From: Chamaecyparis obtusa | Lineage: Eukaryota > Streptophyta > Pinopsida > Cupressales > Cupressaceae | Reading direction: 5' to 3' | Assembly: GCA_027943335.1 (NCBI GenBank) | Contig: BSBK01002093.1 | Coordinates: forward strand, 1,352,608-1,416,607 | Length of the DNA: 64,000 nt | Part shown: one piece after another, positions 24,480 to 36,901 of the stretch | Layout: each line of letters begins with the position of its first letter | How positions within the stretch are numbered: position 1 is the stretch's first letter | Made by a program: the position numbers and the translations under genes | The notes under the pieces: model-generated | What the model saw: the letters and a program-made list of their open reading frames with translations, nothing else | Told to the model about the DNA's origin: nothing | Databases searched by the model: none

Positions 24480-25426
24480 AGAAACAAAGACAATTTAGAG
24501 AAATAATAAATGGGTACTCAAAGGCCTCATGGAAATAGGTAAGCTTGAAAAAATAAGAAGTTTTCTTCTTCAATGTAAATCCTAGAAGGTAGAGGGAGAT
24601 ATGCAATATTCTAAACTTTGGAAAAGGAGAGCTTCCATGTAATATCTTGGTCTACCTCTATACAATGGAACAAGATCAAACAATATGTGGGATCATATAC
24701 TTTCAAAAGTAGAAGAAAAGGTGGAGTCTTGTAAAGGCAAGTGGCTAACAACAATGGGGAAAGCCACAATGCTAAAGATAGTCCTCTCAGCTATTTCAAT
24801 ATACCAAATATCATGTATATCTCTCCCCTTAGGGGAAAATGCTAAATTAGAAGAAAAAAATAAGATCTTTCTTTTGGCAAGGAGCTACATAAAAGAAGCT
24901 AGCACTAATAGCTTGGGAAAAAATATGTAAACCAACCAAAGAGGGGGCATAGGAGTTAAATACCTGAAAAATCAAAATAAGGCCCTAGGGGAAAAGTTCA
25001 TTTGGAAAATGTATAAAGAATCATCACTAAAGTGGGTTAAAATCCTTAGCCATAAATATCTGAATGAAAATGACCACACTAGCATCTTTAGAATGAAATT
25101 TCCTCCAAAGCATTCAAGAGTGTGGAATTTTATGATGGAATGCAGAGAGATAATAATGGACAAGCTAACTTGGGGAAAGCATAAGTGATCAAGCTCTTTT
25201 TTGGAGTGACTCAATGGGGGGATATACAACCTTAGAAAATATTATAGAAAATAATAATATTAGAAAAATAATAGAAAATCAGTGGGGTGGAATGGTTAAA
25301 GATTATATAGAATTCCACAATGAAGATCCATCGCTAGGATGGAAATGGAAGTCTGTGAATAGCTTGAATCTGCCAAGAAATGAAATAGAAACAATTAAAA
25401 GGATGTTGGAAGAAAGTAAAATATAA
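24480..25426 (+). pseudogene. LINE fragment, C-terminal RT region
   Basis: Readings match the part of plant LINE ORF2 after the catalytic site: YLGLPLYNG near 24643, KWLTTMGKATMLKIVLSAIS (24740-24800), GGIGVKYLKNQNKALGEKF (24944-25000), then FRMKFPPKHSRVWNF (about 25090). The end LGWKWKSVNSLNLPR (about 25340) closes it. Frames change several times and TAA/TGA stops occur. It belongs to a different LINE family from that at the left edge and lacks both ends. Confidence 0.8.
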
Positions 25427-25439
25427 TTGCAGAAAGGAA

Positions 25440-26379
25440 ATGATAAGTCAATATGGGCAGAAAGGAAAAAAAAAGGGAGCATAACGCAAAAGATAGTTAG
25501 AAGTATTTGATAAAAAACAATAGAATCCTACAACAGAAATACCAATGAATAATGCTAAAGTAAACAATGCTTACCAAAAGCATGCATGTTTGTTTAGGCT
25601 ACCCTTCAAATTAAAATAATGATATCAGATTGGTTCAACAAAATAGGATTTCAAGGACCAACTAGATACCCATTACGTGAGATGAAGAAACAACAAACCA
25701 GTTATTAAAGATAAAAGATAAACATGACTAATTTCCACTAGTAACCATAGATTTTGAATTAGGTAAGTCTTGAAAACAATAGGGAATAAATCTTGGCTCT
25801 TGAATAAATCCTCAAAGTAAACACCAATGCTCAAGTAATTCTCTTAGCAACGACCCAACAAGGCGAAAAGGTCATAGAAGCCATAGAGGAATCAAGTAGT
25901 TTCCTATTAAATTAAAACTGAACTATGAGATTGCATGCATAGTTTTCCACATAGTAATTTGAATTCAAATAATAGACATTGGTAATGATGGGATTAAAAG
26001 GTGAATAGATACATAAATAGTATCACTTAAACCATGAGATGAGAAGGAAATATATGAATGCATACATTTAGGGCATTTTGAGCTAAGATAGTCCTAGTAA
26101 GCAATGACGCGGTCAGATTTATGAACCCTATGGAAGAATTGAGAGACATACAAGGTGAGATTTTTAAAGTATGAAATAAAGGTGATAGCAATAATTTTAT
26201 GAAAAGATCTTAAAATGATAAAATGACATCTCCCACATGTTGTATTTTATGGAAATGGCCCTTCCGATAAATTATTAATCTAAATCATAAATAGGGCACT
26301 TATATTGGCATAAGAGAGTAGCTAGTTGAAGGAAAATTGAAATCTCAAAAGGGTTTGTAGATAGGATAGAGCCTAGACC
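25440..26379. other. Intergenic stretch, no gene seen
   Basis: AT-rich sequence with no recognisable motif. It may be degraded continuation of the neighbouring LINE. Confidence 0.4.
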
Positions 26380-27160
26380 ATGGAAACAATGCTTAGGTTG
26401 AAACTAGTTGATAATAATAGGATGACAGTTTTCTTAGGAGAAGTCAATTTTGAGAGAAGGGGTAGAGTTCTAAATGAACTAGACAATTTGGCAAATATAG
26501 CGGCGAAAGAAATCTTGGGGGAAGAATTTATCAATGATCAGTTATGGTTCAGGGTTAATTGTGACATCCCAACCACTTTCATTTCTATCTTACTAGTAAT
26601 GAGGTTGTCCAAATTCGATGCAATTCAACTATGTCAAAGAGTTTTTAAGAAATAATTTTTTTGGGAGATTTGAATATAGCGGTATAAAATGTAGATGAAG
26701 ATTTCATGATCCCATACCCAAAAGATTACCTAGTTCATGTCAAAATTGGTATTATTTGCATGCATGCATAAGATATCCCCAAGCTTCCATTGCTGAGAAT
26801 TAAAGATGTTAGGGATTTTGAAGAAAGGAAATCGGCTATTGTAAGGACTATCAACCTCCTCCAAAAATAGCTACATATGAAGGCTGCTATAGGTAACAAT
26901 TGGTGGAGGGGTTACCTTGTGGTACAAGGCTTTGAACAAAGCAATAAAGTCTCAAATGTAGAGTTAGGGAAGATTTAGGTGCTTCCGTTGGTAATAATAA
27001 GAGACCTGACAAGTGCAAGGGAGGGCTCGGGAAGGAAACCAATACTTCAAAGAATAACTGTGAATTACTAAAGGGAGAGGAAGGGCCTTTTACTCCATCT
27101 AGAAAGAAACTCCACGTTGTTATTGTGTCTTTTTGGATTGTAGTCTCTTGGAACAAAAAT
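26380..27160 (+). pseudogene. Unidentified coding-like remnant, possibly LINE ORF1
   Basis: One open stretch (to 26655) contains LGEVNFERRGRVLNELDNL and IAAKEILGEEFINDQLWFRV. Broken readings continue to about 27000 (YLVHVKIGIICMHA, WWRGYLVVQGFEQSNKVSN). The protein-like texture over three frames suggests a decayed coding region. Position near LINE RT debris suggests a LINE first ORF, but I do not recognise a domain. Confidence 0.3.
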
Positions 27161-29153
27161 CCAAAAGTCTTAGGTAAGCTAAGCTTGGCTTATAGATAGG
27201 AGAGTCTTACGATAGATATATATTTTGGTTAGGTTTTAGGTTAGATCCTTTGCAGTACTTCCAAGGCATTTAGGTACGTAGATGGAAGAAGAAGGCTTTT
27301 ATGTCCTATTTTCATACATTTTGAAGAAGGGTATATTGTCAAAAAAAGATGTAATAGAAGGTATTCTAGGTGAATTTTTTATTTATTTGAAATACACTAC
27401 TAGGATAGGATCTACTTCCAGACTAGTGCTTTTGGTATACACATGTATGGTTCATAATATAATATGAAAATATAGTATTATACTTAAATCTTTATGACCT
27501 GGTCTTGTTACATACAACATGGTTGAGATAGGGTCATTTTTTTTCTCAACTACAAAAGTTGCACATGGATTACTTTTCATTTATTAATTAATGTCATAAT
27601 CAAATTTAAGACTTAGGATTATTTACTAAAGCACGATATGTAATCTACTAGATGGTAAATAGTAACAAGCTATGAATATTCTTTCTTTTATGATTGAATC
27701 ATATGATTACATCTAAATCCCCCCGATGAATGGATAAAGAAACTTATTAAGATATTGATCCTTGTAAGATATGACATGGTCTTCCTTATGGTAATTTCAA
27801 TGGAAAGAGCTTGATGAAGATCTCCAATATCAGTAATACTTACCAATACACTATACAAAGTGAGTCAAATTAATGTTTGTTGCAACATACAATTTTGGTG
27901 GTTTGTTAAGAAGTAGTTTCATAAAGAGACTAGCAAGATTAGTGGTCTTTGTTGGTATATAAGTTATGGAGTTGATGAAGTGACATAAGGTTATAGTATT
28001 TAACTCTAATGTTAAGCTATCTAAAGATAATAAATATATACCATTTAGATACTTGCGATTCTAGGTTGATTAGCATTATAATAATAATCTAGAAGTCTTT
28101 CTCAGTAAGTAACTCTTAGAAATATTGTTAGTCTCTTCTAAATAATCAATAACAACTTCAATTCCCTTAGTGACATTTTGATTGTTAGAAGGTAGCATTT
28201 GTTCCCTACTAATAATTTAGAATGGTAGTATGGGTTATTAATCACACATGATAACTTAGATACCGGTCAAGGATTGGTTGTGGATTAGCAGCAATGGTTC
28301 TTTCCAATTCATTTGTATGATATAAACAATAAATGCTTATATGATAGGAAGTAAAGTGGATTAACTACGATAAAGAATGCACCTAGAATATAATAGGAAA
28401 ATTACAAGAGAAAATTACCTCATGGTATATGATTATATCATGATCAAATCCATGTTAATTCAAAAAAATCTATGCATTCATCAAATTACAAATGCAAGAC
28501 CTTGGGGACAAAGTCTATAGATTTGCTAAAAATTGACAAAAGCATAGGAATTTTCTAGTCCTATATTGATTAGTTATATGTGATCTCTGACCAAAGATGA
28601 ATAATTAGTCAATTGATTCTTGGCATTAGCACTAATATTTGGTAGGAGACATGACATCAAATATGCAAGATAAATACATGTGATGTAAAGGGTATAATGC
28701 CTATTGCTTAAAAGTCTCAGGTAATTCTCATTTACTTTAGCATGTTGTTTTCGCTTCGACCTATTATCAATAAAAAAAGAAAATAACAATTTAAGTTATT
28801 TCTCTCATATCTCATTGGTCTATGTTTTTTATATCATTAACAACAAAATAAGAGTGTTGCCCCTTACAAAGATAGACCAAACAACCATTTACAATTTGGT
28901 TAGAAAAGGCCATAAATAGCGAAAGCTAGAGCATGCCATATACAACACACTAGAAGAACAACTAGTAATTCACATCAAGAGTGGGTAGACAATTCACCCA
29001 TAACATGGGGAAGAGAATACAAATATAAGGAAAAATGATCTTTTCTACATTAACGGATAACAAGCACGATAATACTATCATTAAGATCCCCACCACATGG
29101 GGGAATGAGTGAGGAAATCAATTTCATGAGTATGTCAACACAAATTTAAGTTT
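27161..29153. other. AT-rich intergenic stretch, no gene seen
   Basis: About 2 kb without a recognisable frame, terminal repeat or RNA gene. One piece near 27535 (TTTTTTTCTCAACTACAAAA) resembles part of the 132-bp tandem repeat further right. Confidence 0.45.
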
Positions 29154-29551
29154 TCTCTTGAATCTAAGTTTTTTGGTTTCAATTACATTATTTTAAAAGA
29201 TCAACCATGATTTCATTGTTTTTTCTCAACTACAGAACTTGCATAGCTAAAATGTTTCACACTATCATATATGTTTGAAATTATATTATCTTAAATCTAA
29301 GTCTTGTTTAGTTTCAATTCATTATTTTATAAGATAAAAAATGACTTCATTTTTTTCTCAACTACAAAACTTGCATAGCTAAAATTTTTCATGGTATCAT
29401 ATATGTTTGAAATGACATTCTCTTGAATCTAAGTCTTGTTTAGTTAAAAATTATTATTTTATAAGATCAAACATGATTCCATTTTTTCTCAACTACAAAA
29501 GCTGCATAGCTAAAATGTTTCATTGTATCATATATGCTTGAAATGACTTTT
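29154..29551 (+). repeat. Tandem repeat, three units of about 132 bp
   Basis: Units start at about 29154, 29287 and 29419. Each contains TTTCTCAACTACAAAACTTG, GCATAGCTAAAAT and ATCATATATGTTTGAAAT with minor changes. It is a small non-coding minisatellite. Confidence 0.85.
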
Positions 29552-29657
29552 AAAAAATATTATTGTTGCCATTATAATCATTTTGTCTTGTGAGTTGGTG
29601 GGATAAATTAATATGAAAACTACTTCTACCATTAAAAGAGTTGTCTCGTGTGATTAT

Positions 29658-30636
29658 TGTACACACTAAAATATGCACTTCTATGAAACATTACATGCAA
29701 GGTTGCTCAAGAATGAGGCCTCACAAAGCGGCTCATAGCTCTCTATGCATGGAGTTGCAAGGTTGAAAATTGCTCTCAGCTAGAGCTACAAACTTGTGAC
29801 CTTGCTAGTCAACCACACAATGAGAGATTCACCATGAAGACAAGGGCAACAATGCCAATATCTCCAAGAATCCAATATGTGATGCAATGCAATGCAACTA
29901 AAATGAATGCGTAAATGTGCAAGCTATGAAAGGGAAGTACAATGCAACTAATCTATGAAAGGAAAAAGCAATGGATTACAATGCCTCCTATTTAGACTAT
30001 GTGAGATTAATCTATTGCATAAAAAGAAATCTATACTAAGAATGCCATTATCATGCAACTAAGGAAGAAATATGCAACTACAATGAAATGCAACAAGTCT
30101 TCAATGTCTTCAAAAGCTCCAAATGCACCTAAAACCTGCAGCATAACATTAGCATAAAACATGGATCTGAAAATGGAGGAGAGAGCTTTCCTTTTATAAG
30201 AAATGCAAAGGAACGGACCATTGAGATTAAGAGGCAAAAGTTTTAATCGGCGGTGGAGGTTGAAAGAGGAGCAATCCATGTGCACAAGTATCCTCCAATG
30301 AGAAAATAGGAGTTGACTTTATGTCCATATGAGACAAAAAGTGTTTTTTTCCTTTTTGTGAAATAAGAATAATGTTTTATTTGTGCAACTTAGGATAAGA
30401 GGAAAAGTGGGGCTTTTTATTTAATCAAAAGGGGAGGAAATATTCCTTTTAATTAAATAAAGACTTAGGATAAATGGTTAGCCCATAGGATAAAAATCCA
30501 ATATATGATTGAAATTAAGATTTGATCAAGAAATTGATAATGTTGAAAAATATTGATTATTGATAAAATTGATTCAGGATTGATAAATTAAATAAATGGG
30601 GCCCAAAGTCTAGGCGACCATTTTAGGGTGCATACA
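29658..30636 (-). repeat. 3' LTR of element B
   Basis: This 979-bp LTR on the minus strand begins TGTATGCACCC and ends GTGTGTACA. A TATA box (minus strand CTTATAAAAGG) is at 30190-30200, and the same site lies at the window end in the other LTR. It is adjacent to a polypurine tract on its right. Confidence 0.92.
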
Positions 30637-30651
30637 TTTGCCCCTCTTTGA
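30637..30651 (-). promoter_or_regulatory. Polypurine tract of element B
   Basis: On the minus strand the bases next to the LTR read CAAAGAGGGGCAAA, the expected plus-strand primer. Confidence 0.82.
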
Positions 30652-31497
30652 CTAATGTGTGATTGATTTGGGAACACATGAAGTCAAAGAATGAAGTTGC
30701 AATGTGAGATCGATTTGGGATCACAAAACAACTCAGATATGAGGTCGATTCGGGATCACATCTGGACAAACATAAACAAAAGCTTAGACCAACACCGTCA
30801 CTGCTAGGTGCAAATCAAGCTTTAGACAAAACTATCACCGTCGCTGCTAGGCAATAATCAATGTCTAAAAATGGGAGATAAGAATCTCAAATTTTGAGCA
30901 AAAGCTCACAAAAGATGTCTGAATCAGGAAAATCAAGGAAATCAGGGATGAGAATCCCATAGGTACTGCCCCCTCGGAATCGAAATCAAAATCAGGTAGA
31001 GAGGAGAACAGCGAATTGATAAGGATTTGATCAAATCAGAAGGAAATCACAATCGAAGGTAAGGATCAATGAGGTTAACCATTAGGCAATGAAACATGCC
31101 CCGACCTGACTGAAAAGATGTAGTCAAATGTGAGAAATGAGGGAATAGAATGAATATGAATGAAAGACTAGAAGTTTGGAAGATATGAAAAGGAAAGAAT
31201 GACGATGCCCCAACAAAGATTAAAAGATTAGGCCTCAAAAGGTCAGCCAACTGCACGGAAGGGGGGAAGATTTTGAAACATGATTTTGACTATCAAGATG
31301 ACCTCAGATTTTGATTTCAAGTTCGAAAATGGATCCAGGACATCGAAATTAGCTATGGGTGCAATTTTCGCGCAATTCCAAGGTGTTTTGAAAATGAGGT
31401 CAAAAAGTCAAAAGACTATAAAAGGGGTCAAAATGTCATTTTCAAAAATTATTTGTCTTTTAGCGATTTGAGAATTTCAGAGCTTTAGAGAGAGAAA
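30652..31497 (+). promoter_or_regulatory. Upstream region and TATA box of the antisense PMD gene
   Basis: A TATA box CTATAAAAGG lies at 31416-31425, about 75 bp above the start codon at 31498. Two short duplications are seen further up: TCGATTYGGGATCACA (about 30710 and 30748) and CACCGTCRCTGCTAGG (about 30795 and 30838). These may be promoter motifs; that is inference. Confidence 0.6.
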
Positions 31498-33868
31498 ATG
31501 GCCCAGCAAGTAGGAGTTCCCGTCCATAGGCATCGATTCGAGCGCGCCCGGTTGCACAACCGGCCACCACACTATCCTGCCCCGGTATGTTTTCGAAAAA
31601 CTTGAGCTTTTTGGTCATTTTTAGCATTTAATAGCTTTTTTAGCACGTTTTTTCAAATTTTAAATTTCAAAAAAAATTTTCTTAGGTGAAATATCGTGCG
31701 ATACTTTAGAAGTATCGCGCGCTTTGGGGAGAAGTATCGCGCGATACTTCGCGTGCCCCAAAAGTATCGTGCGACCTTAGACACCAGTATCGCACGATAC
31801 TGGGTGAAGTATCGCACGATACTGGGAGAAGTATCGCGCGATATAAGGTTTATCGCCCCACTATAGGGAGAAGTATCGCGCGATACTTCTCCAGAAAAAG
31901 AATATCGCCCAGCATAAAATATTGATTTTTAATGCATTTTTAAGCAAAAATGACATGGGTCTAGACAATGTTACATTTTTAAGATGTTTTATACTGAGTT
32001 TTTGGACATCCATCATGATATGTGCTAACAACGGGCTTGGTTTTGGCTTGTAAGAGGTTTTTCCGGCGCTCATCATCAGAGCGCCGAAGGTGACAGGATT
32101 ACGGTGTGTCCGAGATCTGGATGATCCGGACAATGCCGACCTCAGGGCGATGGGATTCCAGTATCTGTTGAGGTACCCATATATCCGAGCAGACCATGGG
32201 TTGTTGACTGCGCTGGCCGAGAGATGGCACAGCGAGCACAACACCTTCCACCTTCCTACAGGCGAGGCATCCATCACACTGGAGGATGTCTATAAGATCC
32301 TCCGAGTTCCATGCCACGGAGAGCCTGTAAGTATAATCATGTTTTTGAGATATTCATGTAAAATGTGATGTTTCCAAAAGATGAAAACTAATATGATTTA
32401 TGTGTTGTCATAGGTATACTATGATCAGGATGCCACTGAGGGGCGTCGATTGATTCAGGAGATGTTTCAGGATGTGACTATCCTGGACAGGCATGTCAGC
32501 TAGGAGCGACTACTTGATGATTTTGGCAGAGATTATCCAGTGCCATGCATTGTGGCATCTATCATCTCACAGATCCTGATGACTGATCGCAGTCAGAAGG
32601 GATTCCCGCTTGGATGGGGCAGGTTACTGGTAGACTTGGTAGGCAGGCCCCGACGGATGGCATGGGGGCCTGCGATCCTGGCAGAGATGTATCATGAGCT
32701 GCACGAGATCGTCTACAGGGACGGTCAGACATGGGCATATGGTGCCATCCTGGCACAGGTATGGGCATGGGAGCACAGTGCTGTGGTGCGTCCCAGGGTT
32801 CAGCCGAGGGAGAGGAGGTACCCCTACATTTATAGGTACATCGGGTTTATATCACATGCCCATTCTGGGGATGTGACCTATTACAGATAGATTCTGGATG
32901 AGATAGCCTCATTCACATGGAGGCCGTACAAGGAGGTTGAGGTTTGGGGGGATGCCGCAGATGAGTTGAGCTACATGCTGTGCAGTCGGCCACTAGTAGG
33001 TCGATATGTAGAGATCGTAGAGAGATTCTGCATCAGTCAGGTGTGGCGGCAGTTTGGGAGGTAGCAGCGAGTCTCGATAGAGACTACTACATATGCCAGG
33101 GCTAGGGATGAGGAGGGGCATGGGTGGCTACCCATGTTGGATTATCAGCAGGCTGTCGCAGAGACAGCAGCTATCAGGAGCGAGTCTTGGGATTATTTCC
33201 CAGATGTGGCAGACGCAGGGGCTGATGGAGCCTACAAAGCAGAGCGGCGGAGGGTACCATTCCCTCAGTTTACAGTACCAGATGCACAGATGCCAGCGCC
33301 GGGAGGAGACGGAGGAGACGGAGGGGAGGGAGAAGAGGAGGGAGGGGATGGAGGAGATGGCAGGAGGGGGAGAGGGAGGAGGATGGAGAGAGGAGAGGGG
33401 TCGAGATCAGGTGGCCGAAAATGGTCACGGGGACAGCGGTTAGCGACACCTGAGGAGGAGGCGAGACCAGCTCACCGGCAGGTAGAGGTACAGCAGGAGC
33501 AGCCTGCGGGGGGAGAGGACCTGAGAGCCCAGATACAGGCTCAGGAGGTAGAGATACAGCAGCTGCGGACCACTATAGCCGTGAGAGATCAGCAGCTCCT
33601 AGATCTGAGGGCAGAGCGGGATCAGTAGATAGCTGATCTCAGAGCAGAGATAGCACACCGTGAGGCGATGGCACAGGTCGAGGCACTGGAGCTCCGACGG
33701 GAGTCAGCGAGAGCTGCTTATTATCATGGGTTATATCTGCAGGCCATCCCAGAGGGTGAGAGAGCACCATCATACTCTCAGCGAGCAGGGGTATCAGACG
33801 TGGTACTCGATAGGAGAGCCATGCCTCCACCACCACGAGCTCCTCACGAGGGTGGTAGTGAGTCTTAG
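31498..33868 (+). pseudogene. Antisense plant-mobile-domain (PMD) gene, three exons, element B
   Basis: Exons 31498-31584, 32057-32326 and 32414-33868, all in phase 0 with GT-AG introns, would encode about 603 residues. The PMD signature is in exon 2: LAERWHSEHNTFHLPTGE then TLEDVYKILRVP (about residues 75-115). Exon 3 continues with GRLLVDLVGRPRRMAWGPA and a WAWEH motif, then a Gly/Glu-rich stretch and a coiled coil (RAQIQAQEVEIQQLR; RDQQLLDLRAERDQ). Four in-frame stops (32501, 32888, 33062, 33626) are all TAG and sit where Gln is likely. The domain is known from plant mobile elements and MAIN-like proteins; its role in a retrotransposon is unknown. It is transcribed against pol. Confidence 0.85.
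31689..31912. repeat. Palindrome cluster 1, core GTATCGCGCGATAC (intron 1 of the PMD gene)
   Basis: Ten copies or half copies lie within 225 bp, about 21-40 bp apart. The strongest are a 20-bp perfect palindrome at 31731-31750 and a 26-bp perfect palindrome at 31867-31892. Others vary the centre (GTGC, GCAC) or lose one arm. The motif is read the same on both strands. Confidence 0.92.
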
Positions 33869-34984
33869 GATTAGGTCTTAGATGTTTGGACATATTTTGA
33901 GACTGTTGATCCAGATTTTGGGATCTCATATTGTATATCATGACATTGTATATTGATTTATGAGATTACTAGATGTTCGATGTATCATGTGTATTTGTCT
34001 CACTTGTGATGGATGTATCAGTTTATGTATATTGTCTTGTCATTTTGCTCAAAAATGCTTATGTATGTGCTTATGTATGTTCTCTCTCATAGATGTATGT
34101 TTAATTCTCATATGTATGATATAGACTTATGTTTCTTGAAAATGATAGTTTTGATATAGATATGATGATGTGATTAACCCCTTTATGATGAACAGGAACA
34201 GGTTCGAGATGAAAAAGACAAGGAGCGAAAGACATGATCAAGAAGGAGAGAAGGTGAGCGCAGTCGACTGACAGGTCCACGTAGGATGAAAAGGAGAGCT
34301 CTTTCCATATGCAAAATGCAACACTAGACTAACATGAACCTAAAAATGCAAGCTACTATGAAAGTGGTTGACTTGCAAGGTCACAATGCTTATAGACATC
34401 TAATTATCATCATTGAGCGTTATTGGTAGCGTCGTAAGATCATACAATGCACACTAGCATAACTATGTGGATATGAATATGATCTTTATCAGATAAAAAT
34501 GTGGAAATCTTACCTAGGCATCAAAGACATGTAGGTCCAGATGACTAATGCAGTGAGATTACCTAAGTTTTGATATGGCAAGATTATGCTTGTATCAAGA
34601 CATATGAAAGTCAGGATAACTAAAAGCATGCACTCGCAAACAGTCAAGGATAATACCTTGTCAATCCATAGTGTCAAGTAGGACCAGCATAAATGCTCAT
34701 GACAGTTAGGATCAACAAAATATACCCACAAGCAGATAAAGAAAGAAAACATGGTCTCATTCCCTCAGTCTTCTAGCGATGCATCATCGAAAACTTCTCA
34801 GGGAGAGACCACTCATCAAATAAATCCTCATAGACAGCACACAAAGAAAAATAAAGTCATCATATCGTCATCGAGTGGATTGTTTAAGTGCGTGTGTGTT
34901 GGTCATAGAGTCAAATTCTGAGTATCATATCTACAAATGAGAAATATCGGGTCATACGAGACTGTTTGGGTAAGACACCTGATA
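33869..34984. other. Non-coding stretch between PMD and integrase, part 1
   Basis: This holds the 3' end of the PMD gene and the element's 3' region. No domain was recognised in either strand. AT content is higher than in the PMD exons. Confidence 0.5.
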
Positions 34985-35053
34985 AGTGTTAAGAAACACT
35001 CGACGCAAGGGTAGTGTTGAAAAACACTGTTTGGAGTGGTGTTGAAAAACACC
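34985..35053. repeat. Three small hairpins with six-base stems
   Basis: AGTGTT-AAGA-AACACT (34985-35000), AGTGTT-GAAA-AACACT (35013-35028) and GGTGTT-GAAA-AACACC (35038-35053). The outer pair changes from A-T to G-C on both sides in the third, which keeps the stem. They lie about 370-440 bp downstream of the integrase stop in element orientation. Confidence 0.8.
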
Positions 35054-35421
35054 TGTTGTGAAATGCCCCGAGAGACAAACGTTTCTAAAAGACCAATGCT
35101 AACAGTCATGCCCCCTAGACAAAGACAAAGACCAATTCCAGACTAGGCCAAATAAGGTCAAGGCATGATGAAAAGTGGTTAAGTGTCAAGGACGCATGCT
35201 AACAAATAGGGGTGCAAAGGCCTCAAGTAGCGCCTGTTTCCAGGTTTTCACCACTTGGATTTATTGCAATTTTTTCTCTTTTTTTTCATTTTTTTTAGAT
35301 TTTTGAATTTTTTTGATTTTTTTTTTGTATTTTTTCAGGACTTTATCATATATCAATTTTTTTGGTATTTTTTCAGGATCAATAAGATATGTACAAAGGA
35401 TGCCCCCAGACAGAACGGGCA
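35054..35421. other. Non-coding stretch with a T-rich tract (35270-35372)
   Basis: Between the hairpins and the end of integrase there is a T-rich run (A-rich on the element's sense strand) of about 100 bp broken by single other bases. No coding sequence is seen. Confidence 0.6.
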
Positions 35422-36898
35422 TCAAGGATAGAACTTCTTGAGGTGCACAATGTTGATGGGATCAGGGAGCTGTTCTCCATCAGGATCTGTCAGTAAATAC
35501 GCACCAGTACCAAAAGCAGCTGTGATGACATATGGTCCAAGCCAGTTAGGTTCAAACTTGCCCTTTTGCTCTCTGTTTTGTTGGTTCTTAGGGTTCTCTC
35601 TTAAAACAAGATCACCTATTTTAAATTCTCTAGGGCGAACCTTCTTGTTGAATGTCTTGGACATACACTTCTGATACACTCTCATATGATCAAAGGAAGC
35701 CTTACGCTTCTCATCTAGAAGTTCTAGTTCCTGTAACCTCATGGCGCGGTAATCCTCATCTGTAATCAAACCTTTGAGTGAGACTCTAAGGGATGGTATC
35801 TCGACTTCTAAAGGCAATATTTCTTCAGCGCCATAGGTCAAAGAGAAAGGAGTGGCTCCTGTAGGTGTGCGAATGCTTGTTCGGTAAGCCCATAGTGCTG
35901 GATTGATTTGTAAGTGCCAATCCCTACCATTCTTGTGTACTGTTCTATGAAGAATCTTAAGAATGGTTTTGTTAGAAGCTTCTGCCTATCCGTTTCCCTG
36001 TGGAAAATAGATGGAGGACCAATGTTGCTTGATTTTAAACTTTTTGCATAGGTGCTTTAGGTCTTTATTCTTAAATTGACCTCCATTGTCAGTAATGATC
36101 TCGGAAGGCACTCCAAATCGGCAAATGATATGATTCAAGATGAACAAAGAAATGGTCCTTCCTGAAGCAACAGAAAGTGGTACAGCCTCCACCCATTTTG
36201 TGAAGTAGTCAGTGGCAGTAATAATGAACTTGTGTCCACCTGATGAGTTGGGATGAATCTGCCCAACCAGATCAAAGGTCCAGCGCTGAAATGGCCAATG
36301 AGAAACAGAAGGAATCAGCTCCCTACCTGGAGCATGAATCAGGTTGCCGTGTTTCTGACATTTTTCACATGACTTAGCAAAGGTGACTGCATCCATCTGC
36401 ATTGTGGGCCAATAATATCCCGCCCTAAGCAACCTTCGGGCCATGGCAAGACCATTAGAATGTCCACCACAAATGCCCTCGTGGATGTCAGCTAACGCTT
36501 GGTTGGATTCCTCCTTTTCCAAGCACCTAAGGAGCGTCCCATCTAAACCCCTCCTATATAAATCACCAGAGATGAGGGTGTGGTGAGAGGCGTTACGGAT
36601 GAGGTTTCGGCGTTCGGAGCGGGTGAATGTGTCAGGGATGATGCCATCACGTAGGTATGAATAGATAGCACCATATCGGGAAGACTCGTGTGTGATAATG
36701 GCACAAATGACATGGCTTTCAGACGAGTCAAAGATGGGATGGTGTAGCTCTTCCACCAGGAATTCAAATCTAGATTCATGTGTCTCCAACTGAAGAAGTG
36801 AAGCTAATGTGGCCATGGCGTCTGCAGCTTTGTTCTCTGTCCTAGGGATTTGTTGAAATGTCACAAAGGTGAAATAGCGTCTCAAAGAATCAACCATC
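35422..36898 (-). pseudogene. Element B plant RNase H end and integrase
   Basis: The frame from the CACTA boundary finishes the extra RNase H (TENKAADAMATLAS, about 36840-36795). Integrase follows: HEGICGGHSNG and CEKCQKHGNLIH (zinc region, about 36455-36330), WTFDLVGQI and IITDNGGQFKNKDL (two catalytic Asp) and, after one TAG at about 35985 replacing a Gln next to Gly-Asn-Gly, the conserved AEASNK Glu region. The C-terminal part (KFEPNWLGPYVI) ends HLKKFYP at 35422. No chromodomain follows. Only one stop interrupts it, making it the best kept enzyme in the window. Confidence 0.92.
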
Positions 36899-36901
36899 TT
36901 T
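36899..36901. repeat. CACTA target-site duplication, left (TTT)
   Basis: TTT precedes CACTA at 36902 and follows TAGTG at 54479-54481. A 3-bp duplication is the rule for CACTA elements. Confidence 0.9.

Noticed and set aside
27161..29153. Possible Copia remnant
   Set aside because: A few phrases looked like degenerate pol, but no motif could be read in order in either strand.
33093..33443. Second open frame over the PMD gene
   Set aside because: It overlaps the acidic Gly/Glu repeat of the PMD exon in another frame and lacks any motif.
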